A stretch of DNA of 64,000 nucleotides. Source: Scatomorpha sp964367935 (lineage in GTDB: Bacteria; Bacillota; Clostridia; Oscillospirales; Oscillospiraceae). The stretch is from assembly GCA_964367935.1 (NCBI GenBank), contig CAYIYZ010000004.1:124001-188000 (forward strand), given 5' to 3'. The position numbers were made by a program, and so were the translations under genes. Each line of letters begins with the position of its first letter. Position 1 is the stretch's first letter. Shown here piece by piece: positions 25,166 through 33,030 of the stretch. The notes under the pieces are model-generated. The model was not told the origin of the DNA, made no database searches, and worked only from the letters and a program-made list of their open reading frames with translations.

Positions 25166-25672
25166 TTAAACTTTGCGCAGTCTTTTCGTCAGCGTCGGCA
25201 ACACCGCACAGTAGGCGAGCGAGGTGAGCACTCCTGCCGCTATACGCGGTAACACCGCTCCAAACACAAACACAAATGAATAGTAGCCGTATATCTTACT
25301 GTCTATATACAGCACCACCGTATTAAGTACCGTAACCACAAGCGCAGATAAAATCACAACGCCCACAAGGCGCTTAGCGTCAAGCTCAAATCCACGACGC
25401 ATAGCATACGCACCGACTATAACGCCACGTACCGCCGCAGGCAGTACCCACAAGATAGTCGTGGGCGTGAACCCAAACGTCAACATTTGGTTCGTAAAGC
25501 TACCCAAGAAACCTATAAGCGCACCCTCCACAGGTCCAAACAAAAGCGCACCTATTATTATGGGTAATCCATCAAAGGTCAGCTTCATATTGCCTAAATT
25601 AAGTGAAAGCAAGCTCAGCACTATATACATGGCAATAAGCATCGCACAGGTAGACAACTTTCTCACCGACAT
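25166..25672 (-). CDS. folT: ECF transporter S component, folate-type
   Basis: 168-aa membrane protein with five or six hydrophobic helices, the substrate-binding S component of an energy-coupling-factor vitamin transporter. It resembles FolT: MLIAMYIVLSLLSLNLG, then LPIIIGALLFGPVEGALIGFLGS (split here at LLFG), and the ILWVLPAAVRGVIVGAY region. Three folate-enzyme genes lie just upstream on the same strand, which supports folate. The EcfA/A'/T energising module is not in this window and would be shared. The start at 25670-25672 follows AGGGGGGAT, 21 nt after the acetyltransferase gene. Confidence 0.82.
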   Translation of the reverse strand: MSVRKLSTCAMLIAMYIVLSLLSLNLGNMKLTFDGLPIIIGALLFGPVEGALIGFLGSFTNQMLTFGFTPTTILWVLPAAVRGVIVGAYAMRRGFELDAKRLVGVVILSALVVTVLNTVVLYIDSKIYGYYSFVFVFGAVLPRIAAGVLTSLAYCAVLPTLTKRLRKV

Positions 25673-25692
25673 ACTATCCCCCCTATTGCAGT

Positions 25693-26211
25693 CTATAAAT
25701 GCAAGTCCATCAATATCATATCATAGTAGGTTTCGCCTACCATGATGTGATCTTTATGCCTGCCCACTTCCTCAAAGCCCATCTTCTCATACAGACCTAT
25801 AGCCGCTGCATTATCCGCCTTCACGCCGAGCTGTACACACTTACAGTGTTCCGTAATACGACAGTAATCGAGTACCGCTATCATCATAAGCGTACCTATG
25901 CCATGGCCCCAATAGTCCTTGAGCACCGACATGCCTATGCTATAGTTATGCGCCACTCTCGGCTGTGCACCCGATGTTATTGCCACTGTGCTCACTATCT
26001 TGCCCTCTATCCTGCCCACAAGAAATATCGAGTACTCCGCATTCTCATACTCCTCTATAAAACGCTCCTCGTCCTCCACCGTCATGCTAATATCCTCAGC
26101 GCCGAACATGAGATTATCACTCTCACCGCACACCGCCTTGAAATACTCCAATATCTCCGCCGCATCTTCCCTCACTGCCTCGGATATGTCCAAAGTTACC
26201 TTCTTCTCCAT
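25693..26211 (-). CDS. GNAT-family N-acetyltransferase
   Basis: 172-aa acetyltransferase. The acetyl-CoA-binding segment MSVLKDYWGHGIGTLMM (about residues 94-110) has the GxGxG/A-type pyrophosphate loop, and the C-terminal ADNAAAIGLYEKMGFEEVGR is the typical GNAT motif B. The substrate (protein N-terminus, polyamine or drug) cannot be told. The start at 26209-26211 follows AGGAGGAAG. It lies between the folT gene and repeat copy II and may be co-transcribed with folT. Confidence 0.9.
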   Translation of the reverse strand: MEKKVTLDISEAVREDAAEILEYFKAVCGESDNLMFGAEDISMTVEDEERFIEEYENAEYSIFLVGRIEGKIVSTVAITSGAQPRVAHNYSIGMSVLKDYWGHGIGTLMMIAVLDYCRITEHCKCVQLGVKADNAAAIGLYEKMGFEEVGRHKDHIMVGETYYDMILMDLHL

Positions 26212-26250
26212 TTCTACTTCCTCCTGTTATTTAATGGTGTGACCGCATCC

Positions 26251-26280
26251 GTAGGGGACGACCTTGACCGTCCCAAACCT
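26251..26280. repeat. fragment of repeat family 1 (5' hairpin only)
   Basis: GTAGGGGACG followed by a CGTCCC arm and AAACCTTTT repeats the first hairpin of copies I and II and then breaks off. The stem bases differ from both full copies yet still pair. Confidence 0.5.
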
Positions 26281-26292
26281 TTTGACGCTCTC

Positions 26293-26581
26293 GTAGGGGC
26301 GAACCTATGTGTTCGCCCGAACCATTTTTCTGTGGAAAATGGTTGTTCTTTTTTAGTTTTTTAGTTGGGGTTTCACCCCAAACCCCATTGCGAGGGATTT
26401 AGAAAACTTTTTCTCTTGTAAAAAGTTTTCTCTTTCCGCACTATGTGCGGAAATTCACTTTCAAAAACACGCTTTTAAGGCAAAAGAGTTTCGCCGTCTG
26501 CGGACGGCGACTTGGGGCTTTGCCCCAAGACCCCACGATTTTTTGAAAAAAATCGAGTAAAACTTTTAATTTGGCTTCGCC
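26293..26581. repeat. hairpin-rich intergenic repeat, family 1, copy II (~289 nt)
   Basis: Second copy of the 24810-25148 element in the same orientation: GTAGGGGCGAAC with GTTCGCCC; AACCATTTTT with AAAATGGTT; T-tract; GGGGTTTCACCCC; AAAACTTTTT with AAAAAGTTTT; TTTCCGCAC with GTGCGGAAA; GCCGTC with GACGGC; CTTGGGGC with GCCCCAAG; CGATTTTTT with AAAAAATCG; then AAAACTTTTAATT. Corresponding stems keep pairing although bases differ (CGAT/ATCG here, CAAC/GTTG in copy I). The folD stop codon lies inside the 3' end of this copy. Confidence 0.75.
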
Positions 26582-27432
26582 GCTGAGTTTTTTGCCGCCG
26601 CCACCGTCTGCGCCGCCAGCACTGCCGTCGTCACAGAGCCCACGCCGGCAGGAACAGGCGTTATATGCGCCACACATTCGCTAACCTCAGAAAAACGAAC
26701 ATCACCCACCATGCCATCGCCCGTCTCACTCTCATGTATGCCCACATCTATGACCGTCTGGCCGCTCGTGAAGTAGTCCGCACCCACAGACTCACGTCTA
26801 CCGGTTGCTACTATAACTACATCCGCCACCCGCGTCAAGTCCCTAACATTCTCGCTCTTACTATGACATATAGTCACCGTCGCATTTTCGTGTAAGGCTA
26901 ACATGGCTACAGGCCTGCCTATGACCGCACTTCGCCCCAAAACCACCACATTTTTACCGCAAAGCTCCACACCATAATGCTTCAAAATCTCCACGCAGGC
27001 TCTCGCCGTGCAGGGCGCATATCCCTCACCCGCACCTAAATACACAGTTGCGGCAGACGTTGACCTTATGCCGTCCACGTCTTTTTTTGCGTCCAAAACC
27101 TCACACACCGCTGTTTCATCTATATGAGCCGGTAAAGGCCTAAACATCAGCACCCCATGTACAGTCTCGTCCGCATTTAAGTGTTCAAGCTCCACCTTTA
27201 TTCTCTCCGTGTCCGTGCTCAATGGAAGTTCTACACGCTTCACGTCTATACCGAGCTTCTCCATCCGACGCACAGCAGCACGTTCATACGACAAATCATC
27301 CTCTCTCTCTCCCACTCGCACTATAGCCAGACAGACTCTCACGCCCTGTGCGCTTAATTCATTCACAGCCACTGACGTGTGCTCATCCAAGCCCTTTGCC
27401 ACCGCAGCACCTTTTAACAGTATAGCCGACAT
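26566..27432 (-). CDS. folD: FolD-family methylene-THF dehydrogenase lacking cyclohydrolase residues
   Basis: 288-aa member of the FolD family, which interconverts methylene-THF, methenyl-THF and formyl-THF. Family features: SYERAAVRRMEKLGI (48-62), KDVDGIRS, the Rossmann segment VVVLGRSAVIGRPVAM and the terminal HITPVPAGVGSVTTAVLA. The catalytic Lys four residues after Tyr (E. coli Lys54, human Lys56) is Ala53 here. The Gln of the VQLPLP loop (human Gln100) is Phe97. Both are needed for the cyclohydrolase step, so this enzyme is predicted to be a dehydrogenase only. The FchA cyclohydrolase gene overlaps it by one base. The last codons run into repeat copy II. Confidence 0.9.
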   Translation of the reverse strand: MSAILLKGAAVAKGLDEHTSVAVNELSAQGVRVCLAIVRVGEREDDLSYERAAVRRMEKLGIDVKRVELPLSTDTERIKVELEHLNADETVHGVLMFRPLPAHIDETAVCEVLDAKKDVDGIRSTSAATVYLGAGEGYAPCTARACVEILKHYGVELCGKNVVVLGRSAVIGRPVAMLALHENATVTICHSKSENVRDLTRVADVVIVATGRRESVGADYFTSGQTVIDVGIHESETGDGMVGDVRFSEVSECVAHITPVPAGVGSVTTAVLAAQTVAAAKNSAAKPN

Positions 27433-28055
27433 TATTTCGCCCTCATTTTCTCAAAAACTTCTTCGTACACGCTGATCGCCTTAGGCTCATACTTACTCAT
27501 CAGCCCGCTTACTTTCTCATCTAAGCTCTCGGCATATGCCCTATCTGCCATGAGTTTCGTATTGACCGCCACATTGAGTGCCGCGCCCTTTAGCGCCGCA
27601 AGGCAAAGCACAACCGCCGTGCCGGCATCGCTCACAGCAAGCACACTGCCCTTTTCTGAAAACTCCGCACAAAGCTCTATAGCCTCAGTACAACGCTCCA
27701 TTATACTCAGCGGCACCGCCGCCGCAGCTCTAAGACAACGCTCCATGATCTCGGCTCGGCTCGGGTCATCTTTCGCTATGCCATACGCTTCGGACAAAGG
27801 CAAAAACGCCGCCGCATCCTCATCCGTTAAACGTAAAAATTCCAACCTTATGCACTCCGCTTTGTCCATGAGTTCTATTATGCGTTCCTCGTTATGCACA
27901 TACTTCTTTTTGCCCACAGTCAAGTTCCCGACCATAATCGCAAGTGCAGTGCCCAAGCTACCCACATACGCACACGCACCGCCACCGCCCGGCACCGCCG
28001 CCTTAGACGCAAGCACATCCGAAAAGTCCGCCAAGCTCATATTCTTAAATGACAT
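27432..28055 (-). CDS. fchA: methenyl-THF cyclohydrolase / formimino-THF cyclodeaminase family (FchA)
   Basis: 207-aa all-helical protein of the cyclodeaminase family. The N-terminal VPGGGGACAYVGSLGTALAI (about 20-39) is the family signature, followed by MVGNLTVGKKKY. In acetogens and methylotrophs, single-domain members act as methenyl-THF cyclohydrolase (FchA). That role fits here, because Fhs lies 17 nt upstream and a FolD without cyclohydrolase residues lies downstream (TAATG overlap). No histidine-degradation genes are nearby, which makes formimino-THF deamination less likely. The ATG at 28053-28055 is preferred over one five codons earlier because GGTGGGTGAG precedes it. Confidence 0.88.
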   Translation of the reverse strand: MSFKNMSLADFSDVLASKAAVPGGGGACAYVGSLGTALAIMVGNLTVGKKKYVHNEERIIELMDKAECIRLEFLRLTDEDAAAFLPLSEAYGIAKDDPSRAEIMERCLRAAAAVPLSIMERCTEAIELCAEFSEKGSVLAVSDAGTAVVLCLAALKGAALNVAVNTKLMADRAYAESLDEKVSGLMSKYEPKAISVYEEVFEKMRAK

Positions 28056-28072
28056 ACACTCACCCACCATCT

Positions 28073-29749
28073 CTAAAACAGCCCCGATATGCGACCGTCG
28101 TCGTCCACATCTATCTTCTCCGCAGAGGGCACCTTAGGCAGTCCCGGCATGGTCATTATATCGCCTGTCAGCGCAACGACAAAGCCCGCTCCCGCCGACA
28201 CTTTCAAATTCTTTACCGTTATCGTGAAGCCCTCGGGCGCTCCTAATTTCGTAGCATCATCGGAAAAACTGTACTGCGTCTTTGCCATGCACACGGGCAT
28301 AGCTCCAAATCCTTGAGTCTCAAGCTGTACAAGCTGTTTTCTCGCCGCCGTCGTCAAAACTGCGCCCTCCGCTCTGTACACCCTTTTTGCTATGGCATTT
28401 ATCTTCTCCTCTATGCTCATCTCCGATTCATAGCAGTACCTAAACTCAGACTTTTCATCACAGAGGCGCACAACCTCCTGCGCTAAGGCAAGTCCGCCCT
28501 CCGAACCCTTGCCCCAGACCTCGCTCAAAGCCACATTCACTCCAACAGCACGTAAGTTATCCTCTATGAGCTTAAGCTCCGCCTCCGTATCCGTCGGGAA
28601 ACGGTTTATAGCAACCACCGCAGGCAGACCGTACACGTCCCTTATATTTTCCACATGCCTCATAAGGTTCGGCATACCCTGCTCCAGAGAAATTAAATCT
28701 TCCGTTCCCAAACTCTCCTTTTTGGCACCGCCGTGATGCTTAAGAGCACGAACCGTCGCCACTATGACGACCGCCGAAGGCACAAGGCCTGCCATTCGAC
28801 ATTTTATGTCCAAAAACTTCTCAGCACCCAAGTCCGCCCCGAACCCAGCTTCTGTCACCGTATAGTCCGAGAGCTTCATCGCCATCTTTGTCGCCGTCGC
28901 ACTGTTACATCCATGTGCTATATTCGCAAACGGCCCACCGTGTATAAACGCCGGCGTGCCCTCCAAGGTCTGCACCAAATTCGGTTTTAAAGCGTCTTTT
29001 AGCAGTGCCGCCATAGCGCCTGCCGCCTTTAAGTCCTCCGCCGTGACAGGTTCACCTTCTTTATTGTAAGCGACGATTATGCGCCTTAAACGTGCCTTCA
29101 AATCCGCTATGTCCGACGCAAGGCACAGCACCGCCATAATCTCGCTTGCCACCGTGATATCAAAGCCGTCCTCACGTGTAACACCGTTCACCTTGCCGCC
29201 CAAACCGTCCACCACGTTTCTAAGCTGTCTATCGTTCATATCAACAGCACGTCGCCACGTAATGCGGCCTAAGTCTATATTAAGTTCATTTCCCTGATGT
29301 ATATGGTTATCGAGCATAGCCGCTAACAGATTGTTTGCCGCACCGATAGCGTGGAAATCACCGGTAAAGTGCAGATTGATGTCCTCCATAGGCACTACCT
29401 GAGCATAGCCTCCGCCTGCAGCTCCGCCCTTAACCCCGAACACGGGACCCAAGCTCGGCTCACGAAGTGCAACAAGCGTATTCTTACCCAATGCGCGCAA
29501 TGCATCCGCCAAACCTACTGTCGTTGTTGTCTTGCCCTCACCTGCAGGTGTAGGATTTATAGCCGTCACCAAAATGAGCTTTCCATCTTTGTCCGACGCC
29601 TTATCACGCATAAGTTTTAAGTCCACCTTAGCTTTATACCTGCCGTAACGCTCCAAATAGCGCTCAGCTACACCGGCACGCTCCGCGATCTCGCCTATCT
29701 CACGCATCTCACAGCTCTGTGCTATCTCTATATCGCTCTTATAACTCAT
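28073..29749 (-). CDS. fhs: formate-tetrahydrofolate ligase
   Basis: 558-aa formyl-THF synthetase, which joins formate to THF with ATP at the entry of the methyl branch of one-carbon metabolism; full length for the family. The P-loop-like INPTPAGEGKTTTTVGLADA is at about residues 60-80, with LREPSLGPVFGVKGGAAGGG after it. The ATG at 29747-29749 follows TTGGGAGGATGG. First gene of the fhs-fchA-folD operon. There is no acetyl-CoA synthase or CO dehydrogenase in the window, so the operon may serve purine and serine/glycine C1 supply rather than acetogenesis. Confidence 0.96.
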   Translation of the reverse strand: MSYKSDIEIAQSCEMREIGEIAERAGVAERYLERYGRYKAKVDLKLMRDKASDKDGKLILVTAINPTPAGEGKTTTTVGLADALRALGKNTLVALREPSLGPVFGVKGGAAGGGYAQVVPMEDINLHFTGDFHAIGAANNLLAAMLDNHIHQGNELNIDLGRITWRRAVDMNDRQLRNVVDGLGGKVNGVTREDGFDITVASEIMAVLCLASDIADLKARLRRIIVAYNKEGEPVTAEDLKAAGAMAALLKDALKPNLVQTLEGTPAFIHGGPFANIAHGCNSATATKMAMKLSDYTVTEAGFGADLGAEKFLDIKCRMAGLVPSAVVIVATVRALKHHGGAKKESLGTEDLISLEQGMPNLMRHVENIRDVYGLPAVVAINRFPTDTEAELKLIEDNLRAVGVNVALSEVWGKGSEGGLALAQEVVRLCDEKSEFRYCYESEMSIEEKINAIAKRVYRAEGAVLTTAARKQLVQLETQGFGAMPVCMAKTQYSFSDDATKLGAPEGFTITVKNLKVSAGAGFVVALTGDIMTMPGLPKVPSAEKIDVDDDGRISGLF

Positions 29750-29770
29750 AAATCCATCCTCCCAAAAAAT

Positions 29771-29815
29771 AAGTGACTTACTCGTAAATATAACACGAAT
29801 AAACCACTTATACAA
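29771..29815 (-). promoter_or_regulatory. fhs promoter inside a large inverted repeat
   Basis: Minus strand TTGTAT (29815-29810), 17-bp spacer, TATATT (29792-29787). The -10 lies in the centre of a 15-bp inverted repeat (arms 29771-29785 and 29795-29809, 12 of 15 positions complementary, 9-nt centre). A repressor on this site would cover the promoter; the transcript itself starts within the repeat. Operator function is inferred. Confidence 0.5.
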
Positions 29816-29823
29816 TACACTAA

Positions 29824-31041
29824 TTAAATTTCACTGCCTAGCATCTGCCCGTAAAGTGAACAGGCGTTTAAATGCGCATAACCCGTAGGCAACATCGGCG
29901 CTCGCATCTCAAATCCGCAATTTCTTGAAAACAACATTACTATATTCGAGCCACCGAACAGAAAATAACCCATGGGGTCACCCCTTTTTACCTCTGCCCC
30001 CACCTTTACATGCCTCTCAAAGTTCACAGACGACACCTGTGACATGCCCACAGGCAACACCGCCACCGTTCCGCCCTGCTCCGTCTCCAACACCACACAG
30101 CCTCTCGTCTCTATCATCTGCCAGCCGGGTTCTCTACAGTCTAACTCATAGCGCCCATTCGTCCTATCGAATACCATCACACCGCCTGAGGCGACCTCCT
30201 GCGGTATTATATTTACCTCACGCACCGTACCGCTCACAGGGAAATGGTACCTGTGATAGTCATGTACGTCCAAAAAACTGTGCGTCAGCTTACCCTCTGC
30301 AAACCTATCCTTATACCTACTGCGTGGCCCCATGAGCTTTTCTACCGAGTAAAACGCACGTGACTTAACTTCAACACCGTCACCCCTTGTAATTAGCTCC
30401 GAGTTTCTATCTATCGCCCACAGCCCCTGCGGTACAGAGTCGGCCGGCGCCGACACCAACGCAGATGCATCTTCAGCCATCTCGCCCTCCACAGGCCTCT
30501 TTGACGGCTCGTGTAATCGTCTTGCAAAAAAGTCGTTGAAGCTGTTCCAATTCGATGGACTCTCATAAGTGTCGCTCTGCAGACCAAAGCGTGCATCCTC
30601 GTACACCGTCTCGTAGCATTTTGCGTCCCAAGACTGCGGCGTACTCAAAAACTGTCCCCAGTTTTTCACAAAGTCGTTTAGCCACTGTCTGTAATGCTCT
30701 GTATACTGCAAAGAATTATTATATAGGCACAGTCCCTCCAATTCGGGTAAGCGCCTGTCATTTAGAAAGTAAAAGTAATTGAGTCCCTGATCTATCCTCG
30801 CATACACACTGTCAGCCTCAACACCCCGCAGAGTATTCCAAGGTAGCGCCTTTGACGCCCAATCTACGTAGTCATAATACTCCTCAAGGCTCTGCGCCGG
30901 ATTAGTGCGCCTATCGGGGTTTTCCCGACGTGCCGCCTCTATCGACTTTCGGAGTAGTACCTTAAGTTCCGGCCTCGCTTCCGTCAAATCTATGAGCTGC
31001 TGCGTAACCGCTTCCCTTTTCTTGCCTTTTTCGGCGTTCAT
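29824..31041 (-). CDS. phosphatidylserine decarboxylase-like protein
   Basis: 405-aa protein whose C-terminal half (about 210-400) is a phosphatidylserine-decarboxylase domain: VHDYHRYHFPVSGTV carries the catalytic His region, and FLFGGSNIVMLFS replaces the classical LGST cleavage motif. The Gly-Ser pair needed for self-cleavage to a pyruvoyl enzyme is kept. It is longer than ordinary Psd (about 290 aa) through an N-terminal helical extension. No pssA gene is adjacent, so a non-lipid substrate (amino acid or specialised metabolite) is possible. The start at 31039-31041 follows GGGGAGG, but both lie in a strong hairpin (31036-31079). Confidence 0.82.
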   Translation of the reverse strand: MNAEKGKKREAVTQQLIDLTEARPELKVLLRKSIEAARRENPDRRTNPAQSLEEYYDYVDWASKALPWNTLRGVEADSVYARIDQGLNYFYFLNDRRLPELEGLCLYNNSLQYTEHYRQWLNDFVKNWGQFLSTPQSWDAKCYETVYEDARFGLQSDTYESPSNWNSFNDFFARRLHEPSKRPVEGEMAEDASALVSAPADSVPQGLWAIDRNSELITRGDGVEVKSRAFYSVEKLMGPRSRYKDRFAEGKLTHSFLDVHDYHRYHFPVSGTVREVNIIPQEVASGGVMVFDRTNGRYELDCREPGWQMIETRGCVVLETEQGGTVAVLPVGMSQVSSVNFERHVKVGAEVKRGDPMGYFLFGGSNIVMLFSRNCGFEMRAPMLPTGYAHLNACSLYGQMLGSEI

Positions 31042-31079
31042 GATAAATACCTCCCCTATACTTTGTATTTATCATGAAC
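31036..31079 (-). promoter_or_regulatory. perfect inverted repeat enclosing the start of the decarboxylase-like gene
   Basis: Arms of 15 bp pair perfectly (GTTCATGATAAATAC at 31036-31050 with 31065-31079) around a 14-nt loop. In the minus-strand mRNA the ribosome binding site GGGGAGG lies at the loop and the AUG inside the 3' arm, so the start would be masked when folded. It could also be a DNA operator. Confidence 0.6.
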
Positions 31080-31109
31080 AAAAAATGTGAATTTAAAACG
31101 TAGTTTGCC

Positions 31110-32447
31110 CTATCTATTTTCCGTAAAATATAAGGCTCTCTTTCGGTATAACTGTGTTGCCGATATGAGCAAAGCGCAACCTTCCGCAATGGGTAATGCC
31201 AGCCATACTCCCGAAACACCTATTATCTGCGGCAAAATTATCAGAGTGCCGGCTATAAGAACAAATGTGCGCAAAAACGATAGTGTGCCTGAGATAAGCC
31301 CGTGCGACAAGGCAGAAAATAGCGTCGTCGTAAAAATATTTAAGCCTTTCCCGAGTAGACAAAACGAGAATATACGCATTCCGTCCACGGCGATATCGTA
31401 AACATTAGTGCCCTCTGCCGCAAACACCGCCACAACCATGCCCGATATGAGATACGCAGCGCCAAACACTAGCACAGAGGCACAGGAAACGAATTTAATA
31501 CTAATTTTAAAAAGTGCTTGCAGATGCGCTTTCTCGTTCTTTCCGTAATTATAACTAAAGAGCGGTGCAACGCCGGCAGAGTACCCACCGAACATCGCAG
31601 AGAATAAATACTCGGCGTACAGCACTATGGTAATAGCGGCAACGCCGTCCGATCTGAGCAAGTCCATCATAGTCACGTTATATAAGTAGGTCGTCACCGC
31701 CACTGATAAATTCGACACCGCACCGGCCGCTCCGTTTACAGTACACTCACGTATTACATAAAATTTAGGACCTGTACGCACATACCGCAGACCGTCCTTA
31801 GACGAGAACGAAAAGTACAAGGCTCCCACTATCGCAGGTATGGTAAAACCCAATCCCGTAGCGTAAGCCGCGCCTTTTATACCCATATCAAGCGGTACTA
31901 TAAAAAGATAGTCGAGGAAAATATTCGCCACACCACCACTAATGACACAGATCATACCTAATACTGGTCGACCAGCTGTCACAAAGAAAAACTGATACAG
32001 TATCTGGAATATTGCCATACACACAAAAGGGAGCAGCCCTGAGGCATATTCATAGCAGTAGTCAAACACATTTTCGTCCGCTCCTAAAAAGATAAGTATC
32101 TCATCTAAAAAAGCATAACAAATAAGCCCTATAGCTAAGCCGACTACAAGTGCCGCCATAGATATAAAGCTAAATGCTTCCCGTGCCTCTCTCTCCTCAC
32201 CCATGCCCATTTTGCGACCCACATAGGCGCTACCGCCCATAGCAAGCAATACAGATGCAGCTATCACTACATTTAATATCGGATATACAATATTAACTGC
32301 AGATAGCGCGTCCGTGTTCACAAATCGTGACACGAACACGCCATCTACCATGATGTAAAAAGACATGAACATATTCATTATTATCGTAGGTGTAGAAAAC
32401 TTAAGTATACTCGCTATACTTATTTCACGTGATAAAGGATTGTTCAT
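31110..32447 (-). CDS. MATE-family multidrug/solute efflux transporter
   Basis: 445-aa membrane protein with twelve hydrophobic helices in two halves, typical of MATE antiporters (Na+ or H+ driven export). N-terminal TPTIIMNMFMSFYIMVDGVF and the mid-protein FFVTAGRPVLGMICVISGG fit the family. The ATG at 32445-32447 is taken over a GTG three codons earlier; neither has a strong ribosome binding site. It lies 21 nt before the inorganic pyrophosphatase stop, on the same strand. The substrate is unknown. Confidence 0.9.
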   Translation of the reverse strand: MNNPLSREISIASILKFSTPTIIMNMFMSFYIMVDGVFVSRFVNTDALSAVNIVYPILNVVIAASVLLAMGGSAYVGRKMGMGEEREAREAFSFISMAALVVGLAIGLICYAFLDEILIFLGADENVFDYCYEYASGLLPFVCMAIFQILYQFFFVTAGRPVLGMICVISGGVANIFLDYLFIVPLDMGIKGAAYATGLGFTIPAIVGALYFSFSSKDGLRYVRTGPKFYVIRECTVNGAAGAVSNLSVAVTTYLYNVTMMDLLRSDGVAAITIVLYAEYLFSAMFGGYSAGVAPLFSYNYGKNEKAHLQALFKISIKFVSCASVLVFGAAYLISGMVVAVFAAEGTNVYDIAVDGMRIFSFCLLGKGLNIFTTTLFSALSHGLISGTLSFLRTFVLIAGTLIILPQIIGVSGVWLALPIAEGCALLISATQLYRKRALYFTENR

Positions 32448-32468
32448 ACTACACACCAGCAGCGCATA

Positions 32469-33002
32469 TTAGGCCCAGAACTTCTCTATATACGCCTTCT
32501 TACATTTTTTTATTATCGCCATAGCTGCTTCACGAGGCTCAACGTCACTAACCACAGTCTCACGACCCTCAAGGCTCTTATACACCCTGAAGAAGTGACG
32601 TATTTCAGACGCCACATGCTCGGGCAGCTCCGTTATGTCCTTATACGTATTGTAGGTAGGATCCTGAAAAGGTATTGCTATTATCTTCTCATCCACTGCT
32701 CCGCCGTCTTCCATATTGATAACGCCTATGGGATAGCAGTGCACCAAGCTGAGCGGTAAAATGCACTCACTGCAGAGCACCAAAACGTCCAAAGGGTCAC
32801 CGTCATCTGCCCAGGTGCGGGGTATGAAACCGTAATTTGCAGGGTAGTGTGTCGAGGTATATAGTATCCTGTCAAGCATCAGCGCCCCTGTCTCTTTCTC
32901 CATCTCATACTTATTCTTCGAACCCTTCTCAATCTCAATAACCGCCCAAAAATCCTCGGGCTTTATCAGTGACGGTGATACGTCATGCCATAAATTTGCC
33001 AT
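32469..33002 (-). CDS. ppa: inorganic pyrophosphatase, family I
   Basis: 177-aa soluble family-I pyrophosphatase, which hydrolyses PPi to two phosphates and pulls biosynthetic reactions forward. The metal-binding signature DDGDPLDVLV (about 66-75) and the substrate-binding segments EIEKGSKNKYE and YTSTHYPANYGFIP are present, and length is normal. The start at 33000-33002 follows CAGGGAGAG, 28 nt after the rpoD stop, so it may be transcribed with the primase-sigma operon. Confidence 0.95.
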   Translation of the reverse strand: MANLWHDVSPSLIKPEDFWAVIEIEKGSKNKYEMEKETGALMLDRILYTSTHYPANYGFIPRTWADDGDPLDVLVLCSECILPLSLVHCYPIGVINMEDGGAVDEKIIAIPFQDPTYNTYKDITELPEHVASEIRHFFRVYKSLEGRETVVSDVEPREAAMAIIKKCKKAYIEKFWA

Positions 33003-33030
33003 TTTCTTCTCTCCCTGTACTCTTTATATT

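Noticed and set aside
25660..25700. Folate (THF) riboswitch before folT
   Set aside because: Only about 20 nt separate folT from the GNAT gene; there is no room and no THF aptamer motif.
26441..26677. Minus-strand open frame running through repeat copy II
   Set aside because: Overlaps the end of folD in another frame and translates repeat sequence; not a gene.
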